Assembly: GCA_002480645.1 (NCBI GenBank)
Contig: DLCN01000004.1
Location: forward strand, 3,559-67,558
Source of the DNA: Balneolaceae bacterium UBA7797
GTDB lineage: Bacteria > Bacteroidota > Rhodothermia > Balneolales > Balneolaceae
DNA length: 64,000 nucleotides
Reading direction: 5' to 3'
A model generated the notes under the pieces. That model saw only the letters and a program-made list of their open reading frames with translations. It did not search any database and was not told the DNA's origin. Below, in pieces: positions 7,294 through 16,804 of the stretch (position 1 is the stretch's first letter; the number at the start of each line of letters is the position of its first letter). A program made the position numbers and the translations under genes.

Positions 7294-9078
7294 ATGTTTG
7301 AAAAATCTATAGCGGTACTTCCATTTCTGAATATGAGTTCAGATCCGGAAAATGAGTATTTCAGTGACGGGATCACCGAAGAGCTCATCAACAGCATTTC
7401 TCAGGTCAGCGGACTTAAAGTAACCGCCCGCACTTCCTCTTTTGTGTTTAAAGGCAAACAGATGGATGTTCGCCATATCGGCAATCAGCTCGGCGTTGCA
7501 ACGGTGCTTGAAGGCAGTATCCGGAAAGCGGGCAATCGGGTTCGCATTTCGGCACAACTTATCAGAACCACGGATGGATTTCAGATCTGGTCGGAAAAAT
7601 TTGACCGGGACCTTGTGGACATTTTTGAATTACAGGAAGAGATCAGTCAGGAGATCGTTGAACATATCCGCGAGAATTTCGGTCATCTTGAGATCCGGGA
7701 TCAGCTCGTGGATGCCCCGACCGATAATGTAGAGGCGTACAATCTGTATCTGAAAGCCCGTTATTTTCACCTTCGCTGGGATGGAGAAGGCATCCGCAAG
7801 GCGATCGAGTTGTATTCTCAATGTATCGGTATGGCACCGGATTTTTCCTGGCCGTATTTCGGCATCGCCTTCTGTTTTGCTATGTCGGGATCGTGGGGCA
7901 ATAAACCTGAATTTGTGACACTGGCTGAGGAATATCTGGAAAAAGGGTATTCACTAGATCCCGAATCGCCATTGGGGCATTTTGCAAAAGCCAGCACGGC
8001 GTTCTGGGGAAAATGGGATACCAACACCGGGTTGGAGTATTATAAAAAAGCGATCGGCTTAAACCCCTCTTATACTGAGGCGGAAGAAGGGCTGGCCGAA
8101 TTATATACCGCACTCGGTAATTTCGATCAGGCCATGCATCACACAAAACATATGCTTTCCATCGATCCGCTTTCCTCCAATCATATCTACACCGAAGCGA
8201 ATATTTACTATCTCACCGGACGATTTGAGGAAGCCATCCAAAGCCTGAAACGAGGCCTGGAGATCTCGCCAACTTTTACCCACAACATTGAAAAGATACA
8301 GCAGTGTTTTATCATGGCGGGTCGCCGGGAAGAACTGGACGCTTTTCTGGATGAAAATCCCCTGGCCGAAAATCCTGCAGGGAGCCGGTTACTGTTTAAG
8401 CTGGTCCATGGATTACCGTATGCTCCGCAGGAGGTACCGAAAGCATTTATGCAGGAGACCGCCGAGCATGTCACACTCCTGCCGTGGAACCTGTTGATCC
8501 ATACGCATCTTGGCGAGAAGAATGAAGCTCTGGAAATGCTTGGCCGGAATGTGGAGAATAAACAAGGGCAGTATGTAAATTTTATGCATATGCCCATGCT
8601 GAGGCCGCTCCGGAATGAAGAATTATATCAGCAATTAGGGGCCCGGGCATTTCAGGCTCCGACAATTGAGCAAAAAGTGGTTGAAGATGTGAATACGGAA
8701 TCGCCGGCGGTAAGGTCGCTCATGTCTTCAGAAGAGATCAAAGAGACCCGATTGCATCTGGATCAATTGATGAATGAAGAGCAGGTTTTTCTGGACGCCA
8801 CCCTTTCACTTCGAGAGCTGTCTGACAAGTTGCAGATCCATCCCAACAAATTATCATGGTTGCTGAACGAGGTTTTTGATATGAATTTCAACGACTTTGT
8901 GAATTCCTACCGCCTTGAGGCTTTTCAGGAAAAAGCGCTGGATGCAAAGAATAAGAATTTCACCCTGCTGGGTCTTGCTTTCGAAAGCGGGTTCAATTCC
9001 AAATCAACCTTTAACGATTATTTCAAAAAAAAGACCGGACGCACTCCCCGAACCTGGCTGAAAGAATACGGAGGGTGA
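7294..9078 (+). CDS. TolB-like/TPR regulator with C-terminal AraC-type HTH
   Basis: A 594-residue protein of three parts. Residues 1-130 match the TolB-like N-terminal domain found with adenylate cyclases and TPR regulators (SIAVLPFLNMSSDPENEYFSDGI-type opening, LEGSIRKAGNRVRISAQLI). Residues about 140-380 are TPR-like helical repeats. Residues about 490-594 are an AraC/XylS helix-turn-helix (LRELSDKLQIHPNKLSWLL, then FESGFNSKSTFNDYFKKKTG). It likely senses a ligand or partner through the TPRs and binds DNA. ATG at 7294 is chosen over TTG at 7267 because the domain begins there. No sensor kinase or signal peptide is seen. Confidence 0.85.
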   Translation: MFEKSIAVLPFLNMSSDPENEYFSDGITEELINSISQVSGLKVTARTSSFVFKGKQMDVRHIGNQLGVATVLEGSIRKAGNRVRISAQLIRTTDGFQIWSEKFDRDLVDIFELQEEISQEIVEHIRENFGHLEIRDQLVDAPTDNVEAYNLYLKARYFHLRWDGEGIRKAIELYSQCIGMAPDFSWPYFGIAFCFAMSGSWGNKPEFVTLAEEYLEKGYSLDPESPLGHFAKASTAFWGKWDTNTGLEYYKKAIGLNPSYTEAEEGLAELYTALGNFDQAMHHTKHMLSIDPLSSNHIYTEANIYYLTGRFEEAIQSLKRGLEISPTFTHNIEKIQQCFIMAGRREELDAFLDENPLAENPAGSRLLFKLVHGLPYAPQEVPKAFMQETAEHVTLLPWNLLIHTHLGEKNEALEMLGRNVENKQGQYVNFMHMPMLRPLRNEELYQQLGARAFQAPTIEQKVVEDVNTESPAVRSLMSSEEIKETRLHLDQLMNEEQVFLDATLSLRELSDKLQIHPNKLSWLLNEVFDMNFNDFVNSYRLEAFQEKALDAKNKNFTLLGLAFESGFNSKSTFNDYFKKKTGRTPRTWLKEYGG

Positions 9079-9155
9079 TGGTAAAAAAGCTGACATAGGG
9101 TTGTCAGTGAAGGTGGGTATTATTGGGAATCTTGTATCACTAATCAGAAAAATTT

Positions 9156-9551
9156 ATGGATGACGCCGTAAAACAAAAATTCGATCACTATCCCGATCAT
9201 ATCCGTCCAAAAATGGAGGCAATCCGTTCGTTGATCTATGAAGTTGCTGAAACAACCGAGGGCGTTGATCAGATCACAGAAACCCTGAAATGGAGTGAGC
9301 CGGCCTATCTGACTTCAAAACCCAAAAGCGGAACGACGATACGCATTGATTGGAAAGAACGGGCTCCGGATCAGATCGGAGTGTATGTGAATTGTAATAC
9401 TTCGTTGGTGGAAACCTGGCGCACGATGTTTTCCGAAGAACTTGACTTTGAAGGAACCCGCGCAATGTTACTACCGGTAAACCAACCACTGCCGGAAAAT
9501 CCGCTCAGGATCTGCATTCAAATGGCGCTTCGGTATCATTTGGATAAGTAA
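9156..9551 (+). CDS. DUF1801-family protein
   Basis: A 131-residue protein matching the DUF1801 (YdhG-like) family: residues 12-45 (DHIRPKMEAIRSLIYEVAE) and the strand with LKWSEPAYLTSKPKSG are its hallmark. The structure is a small alpha/beta sandwich; the molecular role is unknown. It is 77 bp after the TolB/AraC regulator on the same strand but likely separate. Confidence 0.8.
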   Translation: MDDAVKQKFDHYPDHIRPKMEAIRSLIYEVAETTEGVDQITETLKWSEPAYLTSKPKSGTTIRIDWKERAPDQIGVYVNCNTSLVETWRTMFSEELDFEGTRAMLLPVNQPLPENPLRICIQMALRYHLDK

Positions 9552-9561
9552 TGATCCGGTT

Positions 9562-10338
9562 TCAGACAGGATACCCGGTCATATACAGTTGTTTCATTCT
9601 TCCGTCAGTGGTTCCTTTTTCCCAGACATAATTTTCAGAAGGAACCTGACGGAGTAATTCGTCCAGGTCGTTCAGGGTATAGGTGCGAACATTTGAGACG
9701 GCTCCGTCCCAGGCAAATACCAACGGGATTATTGGAATCAAATAAGTAAATACGATCTGTTGCCAGCTTACCGGCCGGACTTTCAGGGTCACAAAAAAAC
9801 TCATAATAAAATTCGGTATAAGTGCGATCCACCAAAGGAAAACGGGAGGAGTGTTATCACTGATCTCATAGATACAGATGGCTTCACGGTGTTCTGCTGC
9901 GGATCTCAGAATAGAAATGGCCTGATCCGGTTTCATATGATGAAAGCTGCTAACCATAGTTCTGATGCCGGACAACGCTCCGGGATCCGTGGCATCTACA
10001 GGAGTTGTTTGATAATGAATATGATCTTTTTTCCCGTTGAATGAGCGGGCAGCTTCATCATCAGGAAATAAGTCTGTTAATGTAAGTGACAGGTCGGAAA
10101 AGGAAGGTTCATTTCTCAGAATATCTACCACTTCAGGCATAGGACCACCGCTACCTGAACAAAGATCGACGATCTTTTTCGAGGGATGCTTTTGAAGCAG
10201 ATCGGCCAATACATTAGTAAGTGTTTTTCGGGTGCCCAAGAGATCGTGCATAACTATGATGAGTCGGGTAATTCTGATTCTCATCCATGTTGGAAACCAG
10301 GGCTGATCTTCGAATTCAAATAAGTGTATGCGTTTCAT
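9562..10338 (-). CDS. Class I SAM-dependent methyltransferase-like protein
   Basis: A 258-residue protein whose residues 40-160 form a Rossmann methyltransferase domain: motif I is VDLCSGSGGPMPEV, motif II has LTDLFPD, and TTPVDATDPGAL gives motif III. Two hydrophobic stretches (about 168-190 and 199-216) suggest membrane association of the C-terminal part, unusual for soluble methyltransferases. The substrate is unknown. It is convergent with the DUF1801 gene. Confidence 0.75.
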   Translation of the reverse strand: MKRIHLFEFEDQPWFPTWMRIRITRLIIVMHDLLGTRKTLTNVLADLLQKHPSKKIVDLCSGSGGPMPEVVDILRNEPSFSDLSLTLTDLFPDDEAARSFNGKKDHIHYQTTPVDATDPGALSGIRTMVSSFHHMKPDQAISILRSAAEHREAICIYEISDNTPPVFLWWIALIPNFIMSFFVTLKVRPVSWQQIVFTYLIPIIPLVFAWDGAVSNVRTYTLNDLDELLRQVPSENYVWEKGTTDGRMKQLYMTGYPV

Positions 10339-10476
10339 GAAGTGATATAAAAGGTGGCCGAATTGATGTCATGGTAATCCAAATTCTTGAACTTAACACG
10401 GGTTAATTGATCATAAGTTACACCGCCCCCAACCGGATCGCCGGGAACGGGTTTGATCATCTTTGAGGGGCAGGGT

Positions 10477-11181
10477 TTAGAAATTTATCCCGAAGTACAG
10501 GTTGGGTTCAAACAAAAAGTAATTTCTCCATTTATCGTCCAGCGCTTTAAACTCGTCGGGCGTATTGGTATCGAATACCCAAAACTGTGAGTGAATCTGA
10601 GGTTCAATAAAGAACTGTTTGTTCTTCCCGAATGGAATATTATATCCGATATGAAAGGAGTTATAAAGCTTAAAGCCATTACCCACTTTCTTATTGTCCA
10701 GATCCAGATAGGTTTTGTACTGCGGGAGCACTTCAACCGTGGTAAATAAGCCTTTCCATAGCATGCGTTGATAGGATATGCCAATACCGGACTCCCTTAC
10801 ATGGCCGGGATAGAATTCGCTTTCCGTTTCTATTTTATCCAACAACCCGTCCCACCAGACAATACCCATCGGCTGGAATAATCGCCAGGTAGCAAGCTTC
10901 ACTCCGATGATATTCTTGTTATCCAGATTTCGTTTGATATGCAGCTCGAAGTGCTGGGTATGAGTTCGGTCATCCCAGGATGTTGTGGCCAGTTGCGGTA
11001 AGATAATAGTGGGCAGACTTATCCGATATTTGTTGGTTACCGGCGCTTCATTTCTGGTAGCACTCATGGTTTCCTGCGCGAATGCCGAAATGGTGCCGGT
11101 GATCAGGATCAATGCGATCAAATACATCAGGTACACGACCTTTCGTGATCGTTTCATGTAACTATTTTGGTAAGAATTCAT
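10477..11181 (-). CDS. Predicted outer-membrane beta-barrel protein
   Basis: A 234-residue protein with a signal peptide that starts at MKRSRK (internal ATG at 11157 is an alternative start) and ends near AFAQ. The mature part has alternating aromatic strands (HFELHIKRN, GIGISYQRMLW, FHIGYNIPFG) and ends in a terminal Phe (LYFGINF), the outer-membrane assembly signal. No family was recognised. A TATATTTG promoter box lies 128 bp upstream. Confidence 0.7.
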   Translation of the reverse strand: MNSYQNSYMKRSRKVVYLMYLIALILITGTISAFAQETMSATRNEAPVTNKYRISLPTIILPQLATTSWDDRTHTQHFELHIKRNLDNKNIIGVKLATWRLFQPMGIVWWDGLLDKIETESEFYPGHVRESGIGISYQRMLWKGLFTTVEVLPQYKTYLDLDNKKVGNGFKLYNSFHIGYNIPFGKNKQFFIEPQIHSQFWVFDTNTPDEFKALDDKWRNYFLFEPNLYFGINF

Positions 11182-11308
11182 AGCATTTGGAATTATGATT
11201 GTGATGTTGACGCTACAAACTTCCTGTTATTCGGACGGGGAATCGTCCGGTGTTACAAAACCGGATGTTTTTGGAAAAGAACCGGATGATCACGAAGTAA
11301 AAGGGTTG

Positions 11309-11316
11309 CAAATATA
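11309..11316 (-). promoter_or_regulatory. TATATTTG -7 promoter box
   Basis: On the minus strand this reads TATATTTG, a perfect match to the Bacteroidota-type -7 consensus TAnnTTTG. It faces the outer-membrane protein gene starting at 11181. The matching -33 TTTG at 19-21 bp is not evident. The rest of 11182-11483 has no recognised feature. Confidence 0.4.
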
Positions 11317-11483
11317 ATTCTGTTTAGTGATTTAAAATCAGTGTGATAGGTTGCTTTAGGTTAGGGTCGAAACCCAGAACGTCCGAAATCTCATTGTAAA
11401 CTCCGGGATAATAAAACCGGACGATTGGCGGAGGGATTCTTCTCATCTTGGGTTCAGAATTTCAATAAATGAGGAATTGCATC

Positions 11484-12350
11484 ATGACCAACATTCTACT
11501 TGCCGGCTCTACCGGGTACTTAGGCCGGCACATTCTAAAGGAACTCAGAAACTGGCAGATACCGGTTAAAGCGGTGGCCAGAGAACCGGAAAAACTGAGA
11601 ACTTTTGTTCAGAATGATCTGATCTCGGTAATAAAAGCTGAGGTCACAAAACCAGAATCACTCATCAATCTCTGCGACGGTATAGACACCGTGATCTCTA
11701 CGGTTGGAATTACCCGCCAGAAGGATGGGCTGACCTATATGGATGTCGATTATCAGGCTAATATGAATCTGCTGAATGAGGCTCAACGTTCCGGGGTGCG
11801 GAAATTTATTTACGTGTCGGCCATTGATGGCGACAAACTCCGGCATCTTCACATTCTGGAGGCGAAAGAAAAGTTTGTGGATGCTCTGAAGGCAAGCGGC
11901 CTTGAGTATTCCATCATCCGTCCTAATGGATTCTATTCCGACATGCGCGATTTTCTGGATATGGCCAGATCTGGCAGGGTGTATTTATTTGGGGATGGGG
12001 AATATAAACTAAATCCGATCTACGGAGCAGACCTTGCCGAGGTGGTGGTTAAAGCGATCGCTCAGAAAGAGAAAGAGATCAGTGTTGGCGGGCCGGACCT
12101 GCTCACTCAGAATGAAATTGCTGAAATGGCGCTGAATGCATGGGGAAATAACATAAAGATCACTCATATCCCCGATTGGGTCCGTGTATTCATCGTACAG
12201 GCAGCCCGACTTTTCACCCCGATATCGACCTATGGTCCGCTCGAGTTTTTCTTAACACTCATGGCCCGGGATAACATTGCTCCGCGCTACGGCACCCATC
12301 ATTTACAGGATTTCTACAAACGGGAAGTAACCAATCACCTTAACCTTTAA
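11484..12350 (+). CDS. NAD(P)-binding SDR/NmrA-like protein
   Basis: A 288-residue atypical short-chain dehydrogenase/NmrA-like protein. The N-terminus TNILLAGSTGYLGRHILKEL has the GxxGxxG dinucleotide-binding loop; DTVISTVGI and KFIYVSAIDGD follow as in NmrA/complex I subunit NDUFA9-like proteins, and YSIIRPNGFYSDM is the usual substrate-site region. No clear YxxxK pair is seen, so it may bind rather than turn over NAD(P)H. ATG at 11484 starts the Rossmann fold directly; ATG at 11469 is possible. It heads a tight run of + strand genes up to 16804 with gaps of 12 bp or less. Confidence 0.85.
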   Translation: MTNILLAGSTGYLGRHILKELRNWQIPVKAVAREPEKLRTFVQNDLISVIKAEVTKPESLINLCDGIDTVISTVGITRQKDGLTYMDVDYQANMNLLNEAQRSGVRKFIYVSAIDGDKLRHLHILEAKEKFVDALKASGLEYSIIRPNGFYSDMRDFLDMARSGRVYLFGDGEYKLNPIYGADLAEVVVKAIAQKEKEISVGGPDLLTQNEIAEMALNAWGNNIKITHIPDWVRVFIVQAARLFTPISTYGPLEFFLTLMARDNIAPRYGTHHLQDFYKREVTNHLNL

Positions 12351-12354
12351 TTTT

Positions 12355-12900
12355 ATGAAAACATCGATCACTCTTCTATTGCTGGTATTTCTTTCGGTAC
12401 AGGCAATGGCACAACATTCAAATCAACCGGAACGAAAAGGGTTTATGATCGGGGTTTCTGCCGGGATGGGATTCGCATCCATAACCGGAGATGCTCCCGA
12501 ACTCGATAACACCTCAGATATAAACTTACCGAACCTCAAACTCGGATGGATGGTGAAACCTAATCTTGCTGTTCTGATCACCAATCCCGGAGCATCCTAT
12601 CAAATAGTGGGAAAGGACCGCAGTTTTGATGGGATAATTCCATCACTTCAATACTGGACCCGGCCAGAATGGTGGGTGAGTGGTGGTTTCGGGCTAGGTA
12701 TGGATGGTCCTGCATTTTATGAAACAGGAAATACAAAACTGGGCCCTGCGTGTCAATTCAGTACGGGGTATGAATTCTACCGAAAAGGCCGGTTTACCTT
12801 AGATATACAGGCAACATTGTTTGCCGGAAGTGTTGAGACAGACAATGGGAGTCGTGAGGCTGTTTCCCTGCTCACCGGAATCGGATTCAATTTTTACTGA
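12355..12900 (+). CDS. Outer-membrane beta-barrel protein
   Basis: A 181-residue protein with signal peptide (cleavage near AMAQHS) and glycine/aromatic-rich strands (GFMIGVSAGMGFASITGD, WVSGGFGLGMDG, SLLTGIGFNFY) ending in Tyr, typical of small eight-stranded barrels. It starts 4 bp after the NAD(P)-binding gene. The function is unknown. Confidence 0.7.
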   Translation: MKTSITLLLLVFLSVQAMAQHSNQPERKGFMIGVSAGMGFASITGDAPELDNTSDINLPNLKLGWMVKPNLAVLITNPGASYQIVGKDRSFDGIIPSLQYWTRPEWWVSGGFGLGMDGPAFYETGNTKLGPACQFSTGYEFYRKGRFTLDIQATLFAGSVETDNGSREAVSLLTGIGFNFY

Positions 12901-12907
12901 GATCGCC

Positions 12908-13747
12908 ATGAAGAACCGAAAAGAATCGATCGCCTGGCTGGTCGTAGTTATACTTGCTTTGAATGCCGGGATGAGCTGTCGGGCGCAGTTGACCACTCAA
13001 TTTCAGCAGGATGCATACTTAAAAGGATTTTTCCCGAAACATACAATCAGCTTTGTACTAGGGGCTGAAAATGGGATGATCCGGGACGAGATGTTTTCAC
13101 CACTGAATTACAGAAGTAACGGAGGGACTTTGGGGCTGGGGTATTCCGGTTCCACCCGTTATGGAGATCTGATCTCCGTAGATCTTGAACTAAGAACACT
13201 GGATCTGGAAACTCCGGTAAGTGACCAATTCCTGTCAGCACAATTTCAGCTGAATATGGAAGCGGCCTTTTTACGAAAAATAGCCACAGACCAAATACGG
13301 GGGCGCGAATTTTTTATAGGAGTGGATTTTCATTCGAATACAAATCTGATTGCCTACGAAGATGAATTTACCCTGAGCAGTTCTGATTCCTATGTATCTC
13401 ATCGGGGACTGGGAGTTCAGGCCCTGAGCCGGAATCGATTCAAAAAAAATACGGTATCGGTTCAATTTTCCCTTCCGGTTTTGGGGATGATCTACCGGTC
13501 CCCATACAATCTCTTCAACAAAGAACAAGAGGGCGAACAGCTGTTATCGTATGTATTTTCAAATGGGAAGTTCGGAACCGTAAATCAATACTTTAATCCG
13601 TCGGCCTCCGCTTCGATCTCCCGACCTCTCTGGGGAATCTTTCACGTAATGGCCGGCTATGAATTCTCATATCTGAGAAGCACGGTAAATAAATCTGTAA
13701 CAGATTATCAGGGTCGTCTGATCCTTGCCACCACCATCAATTTTTAG
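12908..13747 (+). CDS. Predicted outer-membrane protein
   Basis: A 279-residue protein with a hydrophobic leader (SIAWLVVVILALNAGMSCRAQ), alternating strand pattern and terminal Phe (LILATTINF), fitting an outer-membrane barrel. The Cys near the end of the leader (MSC-RAQ) is a poor lipobox, so cleavage after RAQ by signal peptidase I is more likely. ATG at 12908 is chosen; readings from 12821 would overlap the previous gene and lack the leader at the N-terminus. No family recognised. Confidence 0.7.
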   Translation: MKNRKESIAWLVVVILALNAGMSCRAQLTTQFQQDAYLKGFFPKHTISFVLGAENGMIRDEMFSPLNYRSNGGTLGLGYSGSTRYGDLISVDLELRTLDLETPVSDQFLSAQFQLNMEAAFLRKIATDQIRGREFFIGVDFHSNTNLIAYEDEFTLSSSDSYVSHRGLGVQALSRNRFKKNTVSVQFSLPVLGMIYRSPYNLFNKEQEGEQLLSYVFSNGKFGTVNQYFNPSASASISRPLWGIFHVMAGYEFSYLRSTVNKSVTDYQGRLILATTINF

Positions 13748-13752
13748 ACCTT

Positions 13753-14796
13753 ATGAAAGCCTTTTATTTTTTGATCTTACTACTATCCGTATCTACGAGC
13801 GGTTGCGGGGATCTTATCCTCGGGGGTGAAGAATCTAATGATCCGGAGCATAATTTCGAACTGTTGTGGAACGACTTCGATCAGCATTATGCCTTGTTTG
13901 AGGTAAAGAGCCTCGACTGGGATTCTTTGTATTCGGTCTATCGCCCTATGGTTACTGCCCGAACGACAGACGATGAATTATGGGCGGTCATCACTGAAAT
14001 GCTGGATCATCTGAATGATGAACATGTAAAATTGCGCATCCCTGCTCATTCTCCCGAAGAGTATGTGGTGTACTCTTCCGGGAGCGACCAAAACCAACAT
14101 GCTTTGGAGGAGTTCAGCATAGAATTGATCGCCTCCGATTATGTGGAGGTTTTGTATCAGAAATACGACTACTTCAGTTTTGGAAAACTGTACGACCACA
14201 ATATCGGCTACATTCACCTTATTGCCATGCTTGGTGTTGAACCGTCAGTAGTTTATAAAGCGCTGGATGAACTTGGGGAGGTGGATGCGATCATCGTGGA
14301 TGTGCGTAATAACATAGGCGGAGCGGATGAATATTCGATCGGTTTTGCGGAGGGGTTTTCGGATGGAGAGCACTTTCTGTATACCGTTCAAACACGAAAC
14401 GGACCTGCACATTCAGATTTTGATCAACCGTTGAAGGTGCACTCCCGACCAAAGTCCCCGAAAAATTTTCAAAAACCGGTGGTAGTACTCACCGATGAAT
14501 TTACGGTGAGTGCAGGAGAGATCTTTACCCTGAATATGCGCTCATTCGAACAGGTAACACATATTGGTGATACCACTGCCGGCGCACATTCTGATGTCGG
14601 GCCCGCTCGTTTTCTCCCAAACGGATGGACCTATGAATATTCCATCATGAAATACCTGTTACCTGATGGTAGCAGTTTAGAAGGTATGGGCATTGCACCC
14701 GACATCTATATCCAAAACACGATGCAGGATATCGGGAATGGTGAAGATAAAGTGCTGGAATATGCTATTGAATATCTGGAAAATGAGATCAATTAA
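13753..14796 (+). CDS. S41-family peptidase lipoprotein
   Basis: A 347-residue lipoprotein (lipobox region VSTSGC, Cys19) of peptidase family S41, the C-terminal processing/tricorn-like protease family. The catalytic serine is S253 in TVSAGE, followed by TTAGAHSD, the usual glycine-rich strand; VDVRNNIGG (residues about 182-190) is the S41 motif. A PDZ domain is not obvious, so this is the short Bacteroidota type. It starts 5 bp after the preceding gene and is followed by a secreted hydrolase, so all are probably co-expressed envelope proteins. Confidence 0.85.
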   Translation: MKAFYFLILLLSVSTSGCGDLILGGEESNDPEHNFELLWNDFDQHYALFEVKSLDWDSLYSVYRPMVTARTTDDELWAVITEMLDHLNDEHVKLRIPAHSPEEYVVYSSGSDQNQHALEEFSIELIASDYVEVLYQKYDYFSFGKLYDHNIGYIHLIAMLGVEPSVVYKALDELGEVDAIIVDVRNNIGGADEYSIGFAEGFSDGEHFLYTVQTRNGPAHSDFDQPLKVHSRPKSPKNFQKPVVVLTDEFTVSAGEIFTLNMRSFEQVTHIGDTTAGAHSDVGPARFLPNGWTYEYSIMKYLLPDGSSLEGMGIAPDIYIQNTMQDIGNGEDKVLEYAIEYLENEIN

Positions 14797-14808
14797 GGAA
14801 GCCAACCC

Positions 14809-15693
14809 ATGAAAAAGACAGCATCATTGCTTTGTTTTACGTTAGTCGTTATTTCGGTGTCAGCTCAACCGGATAATTTGTCGGGGTTTGAGCTGATCAG
14901 ACCCGGTAAAGAAGCAGTTGCCACCCTGATTCTGTTCGGGGGATTTCCGGAAACCCCGGTTGATATTGAACGGGAATTCCGGATCAGGCCTATAGCCGGT
15001 GAATACGGAGTGAATTTGTTGCTGATGAAAGTGAATCAGCGGATTTTGCTGGAGGATTCCGAGATCATGATCCTGGCCAATACTATTGAAAAAGCTGTAG
15101 CAGAACATCAGCTAATCAAAGAAAACATCGTAATTGGTGGGTATTCAAGTGGTGGAAACCTGGCGATGTTGGTTGCGAATCAAATGATGATCTCAAAGAA
15201 CATCAGCATAAAACCAAAAGGCATCTTTGTTGTAGATTCACCACTCGATCTTGTATGGTTGTATGAAGCCTCTGTGCGGGTTTCAAAACAAACCGTAGAT
15301 GAGGAATATGCCCGAAATTATGGATATCAGGTTCAGTTGCTGGAACAACTCATTGGTAAGCCATCGGAAGTACGATCAAAGTACGAGCACTTTTCGCCCT
15401 TCAACTATCAAACCAAAATCATGAAGAATGTGGAGGGGTTGAAGGAGGTCGAGCTTCGGTTATACACCGAACCGGCGCCGGAATGGGCAACAGAGCATGG
15501 GTTGCACGAACAAGATATGAATGCATTTATATTGCAACGGTTTTATGAGTTGATGAAGGCGGAGTTACCGTCGTCTTCCATAGAATTGATAATCACAGAA
15601 AATAAAGGCTATGATTCCGGCGGAAAACGAAACCCACACCATTGGTCTGTCGTTGAGAAGCAGGAATTAATGGAGTGGATCGTTTCATTCTGA
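14809..15693 (+). CDS. Secreted alpha/beta hydrolase
   Basis: A 294-residue secreted protein (signal peptide ending VSAQ) of the alpha/beta-hydrolase fold. The nucleophile elbow GYSSGG has S113 in GxSxG, and a late His in NPHHWSVV (residues about 278-285) could complete the triad. Substrate unknown; esterase-like. The stop TGA overlaps a possible ATG of the downstream acetyltransferase gene at 15693 by one base. Confidence 0.75.
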   Translation: MKKTASLLCFTLVVISVSAQPDNLSGFELIRPGKEAVATLILFGGFPETPVDIEREFRIRPIAGEYGVNLLLMKVNQRILLEDSEIMILANTIEKAVAEHQLIKENIVIGGYSSGGNLAMLVANQMMISKNISIKPKGIFVVDSPLDLVWLYEASVRVSKQTVDEEYARNYGYQVQLLEQLIGKPSEVRSKYEHFSPFNYQTKIMKNVEGLKEVELRLYTEPAPEWATEHGLHEQDMNAFILQRFYELMKAELPSSSIELIITENKGYDSGGKRNPHHWSVVEKQELMEWIVSF

Positions 15694-15752
15694 TGAATGA
15701 TCCGGTGATCGTTTTGTATTTCACTACCGATCGATCCTTGTTAAGACAATTA

Positions 15753-16391
15753 ATGAAAATCATGCGTATGCACGGACCTGATAAAAACGAGGTGTTTCCT
15801 CTGCCTCACCACCATAAATTGTGTTTTTTAAAGAACATCATTACCACCCCGAATATTGAAGTAGGTGAGTATACCTATTATGATGATCTGGAAGATGTGC
15901 ATAATTTTGAACGAAACGTGAAGTATCATTTCGAATTTACCGGCGATAAACTAAAGATCGGTAAGTTCTGCATGATCGCTTCCGGTGTTTCATTTATTAT
16001 GAACGGAGCCAATCATTTAACCAAAAGCCTTTCTGCGTATCCATTTGCGATATTTGGGAATGGATGGGAACACGCCATGGATGGACGCGAGTATCCGGTT
16101 AAAGGAGATACGGTGATCGGAAATGATGTGTGGATAGGTCATAAAGCTACCATTATGCCCGGGATCACAATTGGAGACGGGGCCATTATTGCCGCTCATT
16201 CGGTTGTGATCAATAATGTAGAGCCTTATTCCATCGTGGGTGGTAATCCGGCAAAAGTGATCAGAAAACGGTTCGATGACGAGACGATCGATCATTTGCT
16301 CGAATTACGGTGGTGGGATTGGAGTGAGGAGCGTATTACCCGAAATCTGCACGTACTAACGGGTGGAAATTTGAACTTAATAGTACCCTGA
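15753..16391 (+). CDS. Vat-like xenobiotic acetyltransferase (hexapeptide repeat)
   Basis: A 212-residue left-handed beta-helix acetyltransferase of the XAT class (Vat streptogramin and CatB chloramphenicol acetyltransferases). Hexapeptide repeats run through VIGNDVWIGHKATIMPGI and GDGAIIAAHSVVINNVEPYS, closing with IVGGNPAKVIRKRF, the family tail; NGANH supplies the usual catalytic His. The N-terminal match to Vat starts at GPDKNEVFPL, so the start at 15753 (or 15762) is preferred over the coupled ATG at 15693. True drug resistance cannot be inferred; many chromosomal XATs act on other substrates. Confidence 0.85.
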   Translation: MKIMRMHGPDKNEVFPLPHHHKLCFLKNIITTPNIEVGEYTYYDDLEDVHNFERNVKYHFEFTGDKLKIGKFCMIASGVSFIMNGANHLTKSLSAYPFAIFGNGWEHAMDGREYPVKGDTVIGNDVWIGHKATIMPGITIGDGAIIAAHSVVINNVEPYSIVGGNPAKVIRKRFDDETIDHLLELRWWDWSEERITRNLHVLTGGNLNLIVP

Positions 16392-16804
16392 TGGAAAAAT
16401 TCTGGAACAAGCGACGGGCTTCCGTCTCAACAAATCTGCTGGTTTCGTTACTTATCATATTTCATTTAAGTATTCTTACAGGACTCATTCCTTATGATAT
16501 TGTGTGGGGAGGAAGGCTGAAGAATGATGCGCAGATGTATTCATTCGAGTCCTTTTCTATTCTGATGAATGCCTACTTTTTGATGATCCTGCTGATGAAG
16601 AATGGAACCGTTAAAAGGAGGCTGCCCCTAGGCCTTATCAACGGGAGCCTTTGGATGTTTCTGGTCCTGTTCGCAGTAAACACGATTGGTAATCTGCTTG
16701 CAGAAACACTGTTCGAAAAGTTCTTTGCACTGTTAACGATCCTTTTCACAATCAATATTTGGATCCTGCTGAAAAAAGATCCTTCAGAAAATAAAAAAAC
16801 CTGA
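16391..16804 (+). CDS. Four-helix membrane protein of unknown function
   Basis: A 137-residue membrane protein with four hydrophobic segments (about 14-33, 54-70, 80-100 and 106-126). Its ATG overlaps the acetyltransferase stop (ATGA arrangement at 16389-16393), so it is the last gene of the + strand run and translationally coupled. No family recognised; a four-TM small integral protein resembling DUF4149/YphA-type sizes. Confidence 0.7.
   Translation: MEKFWNKRRASVSTNLLVSLLIIFHLSILTGLIPYDIVWGGRLKNDAQMYSFESFSILMNAYFLMILLMKNGTVKRRLPLGLINGSLWMFLVLFAVNTIGNLLAETLFEKFFALLTILFTINIWILLKKDPSENKKT

Noticed and set aside
9079..9155. Promoter or terminator between the TolB/AraC regulator and the DUF1801 gene.
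   Set aside because: No convincing hairpin or promoter box found in this gap.
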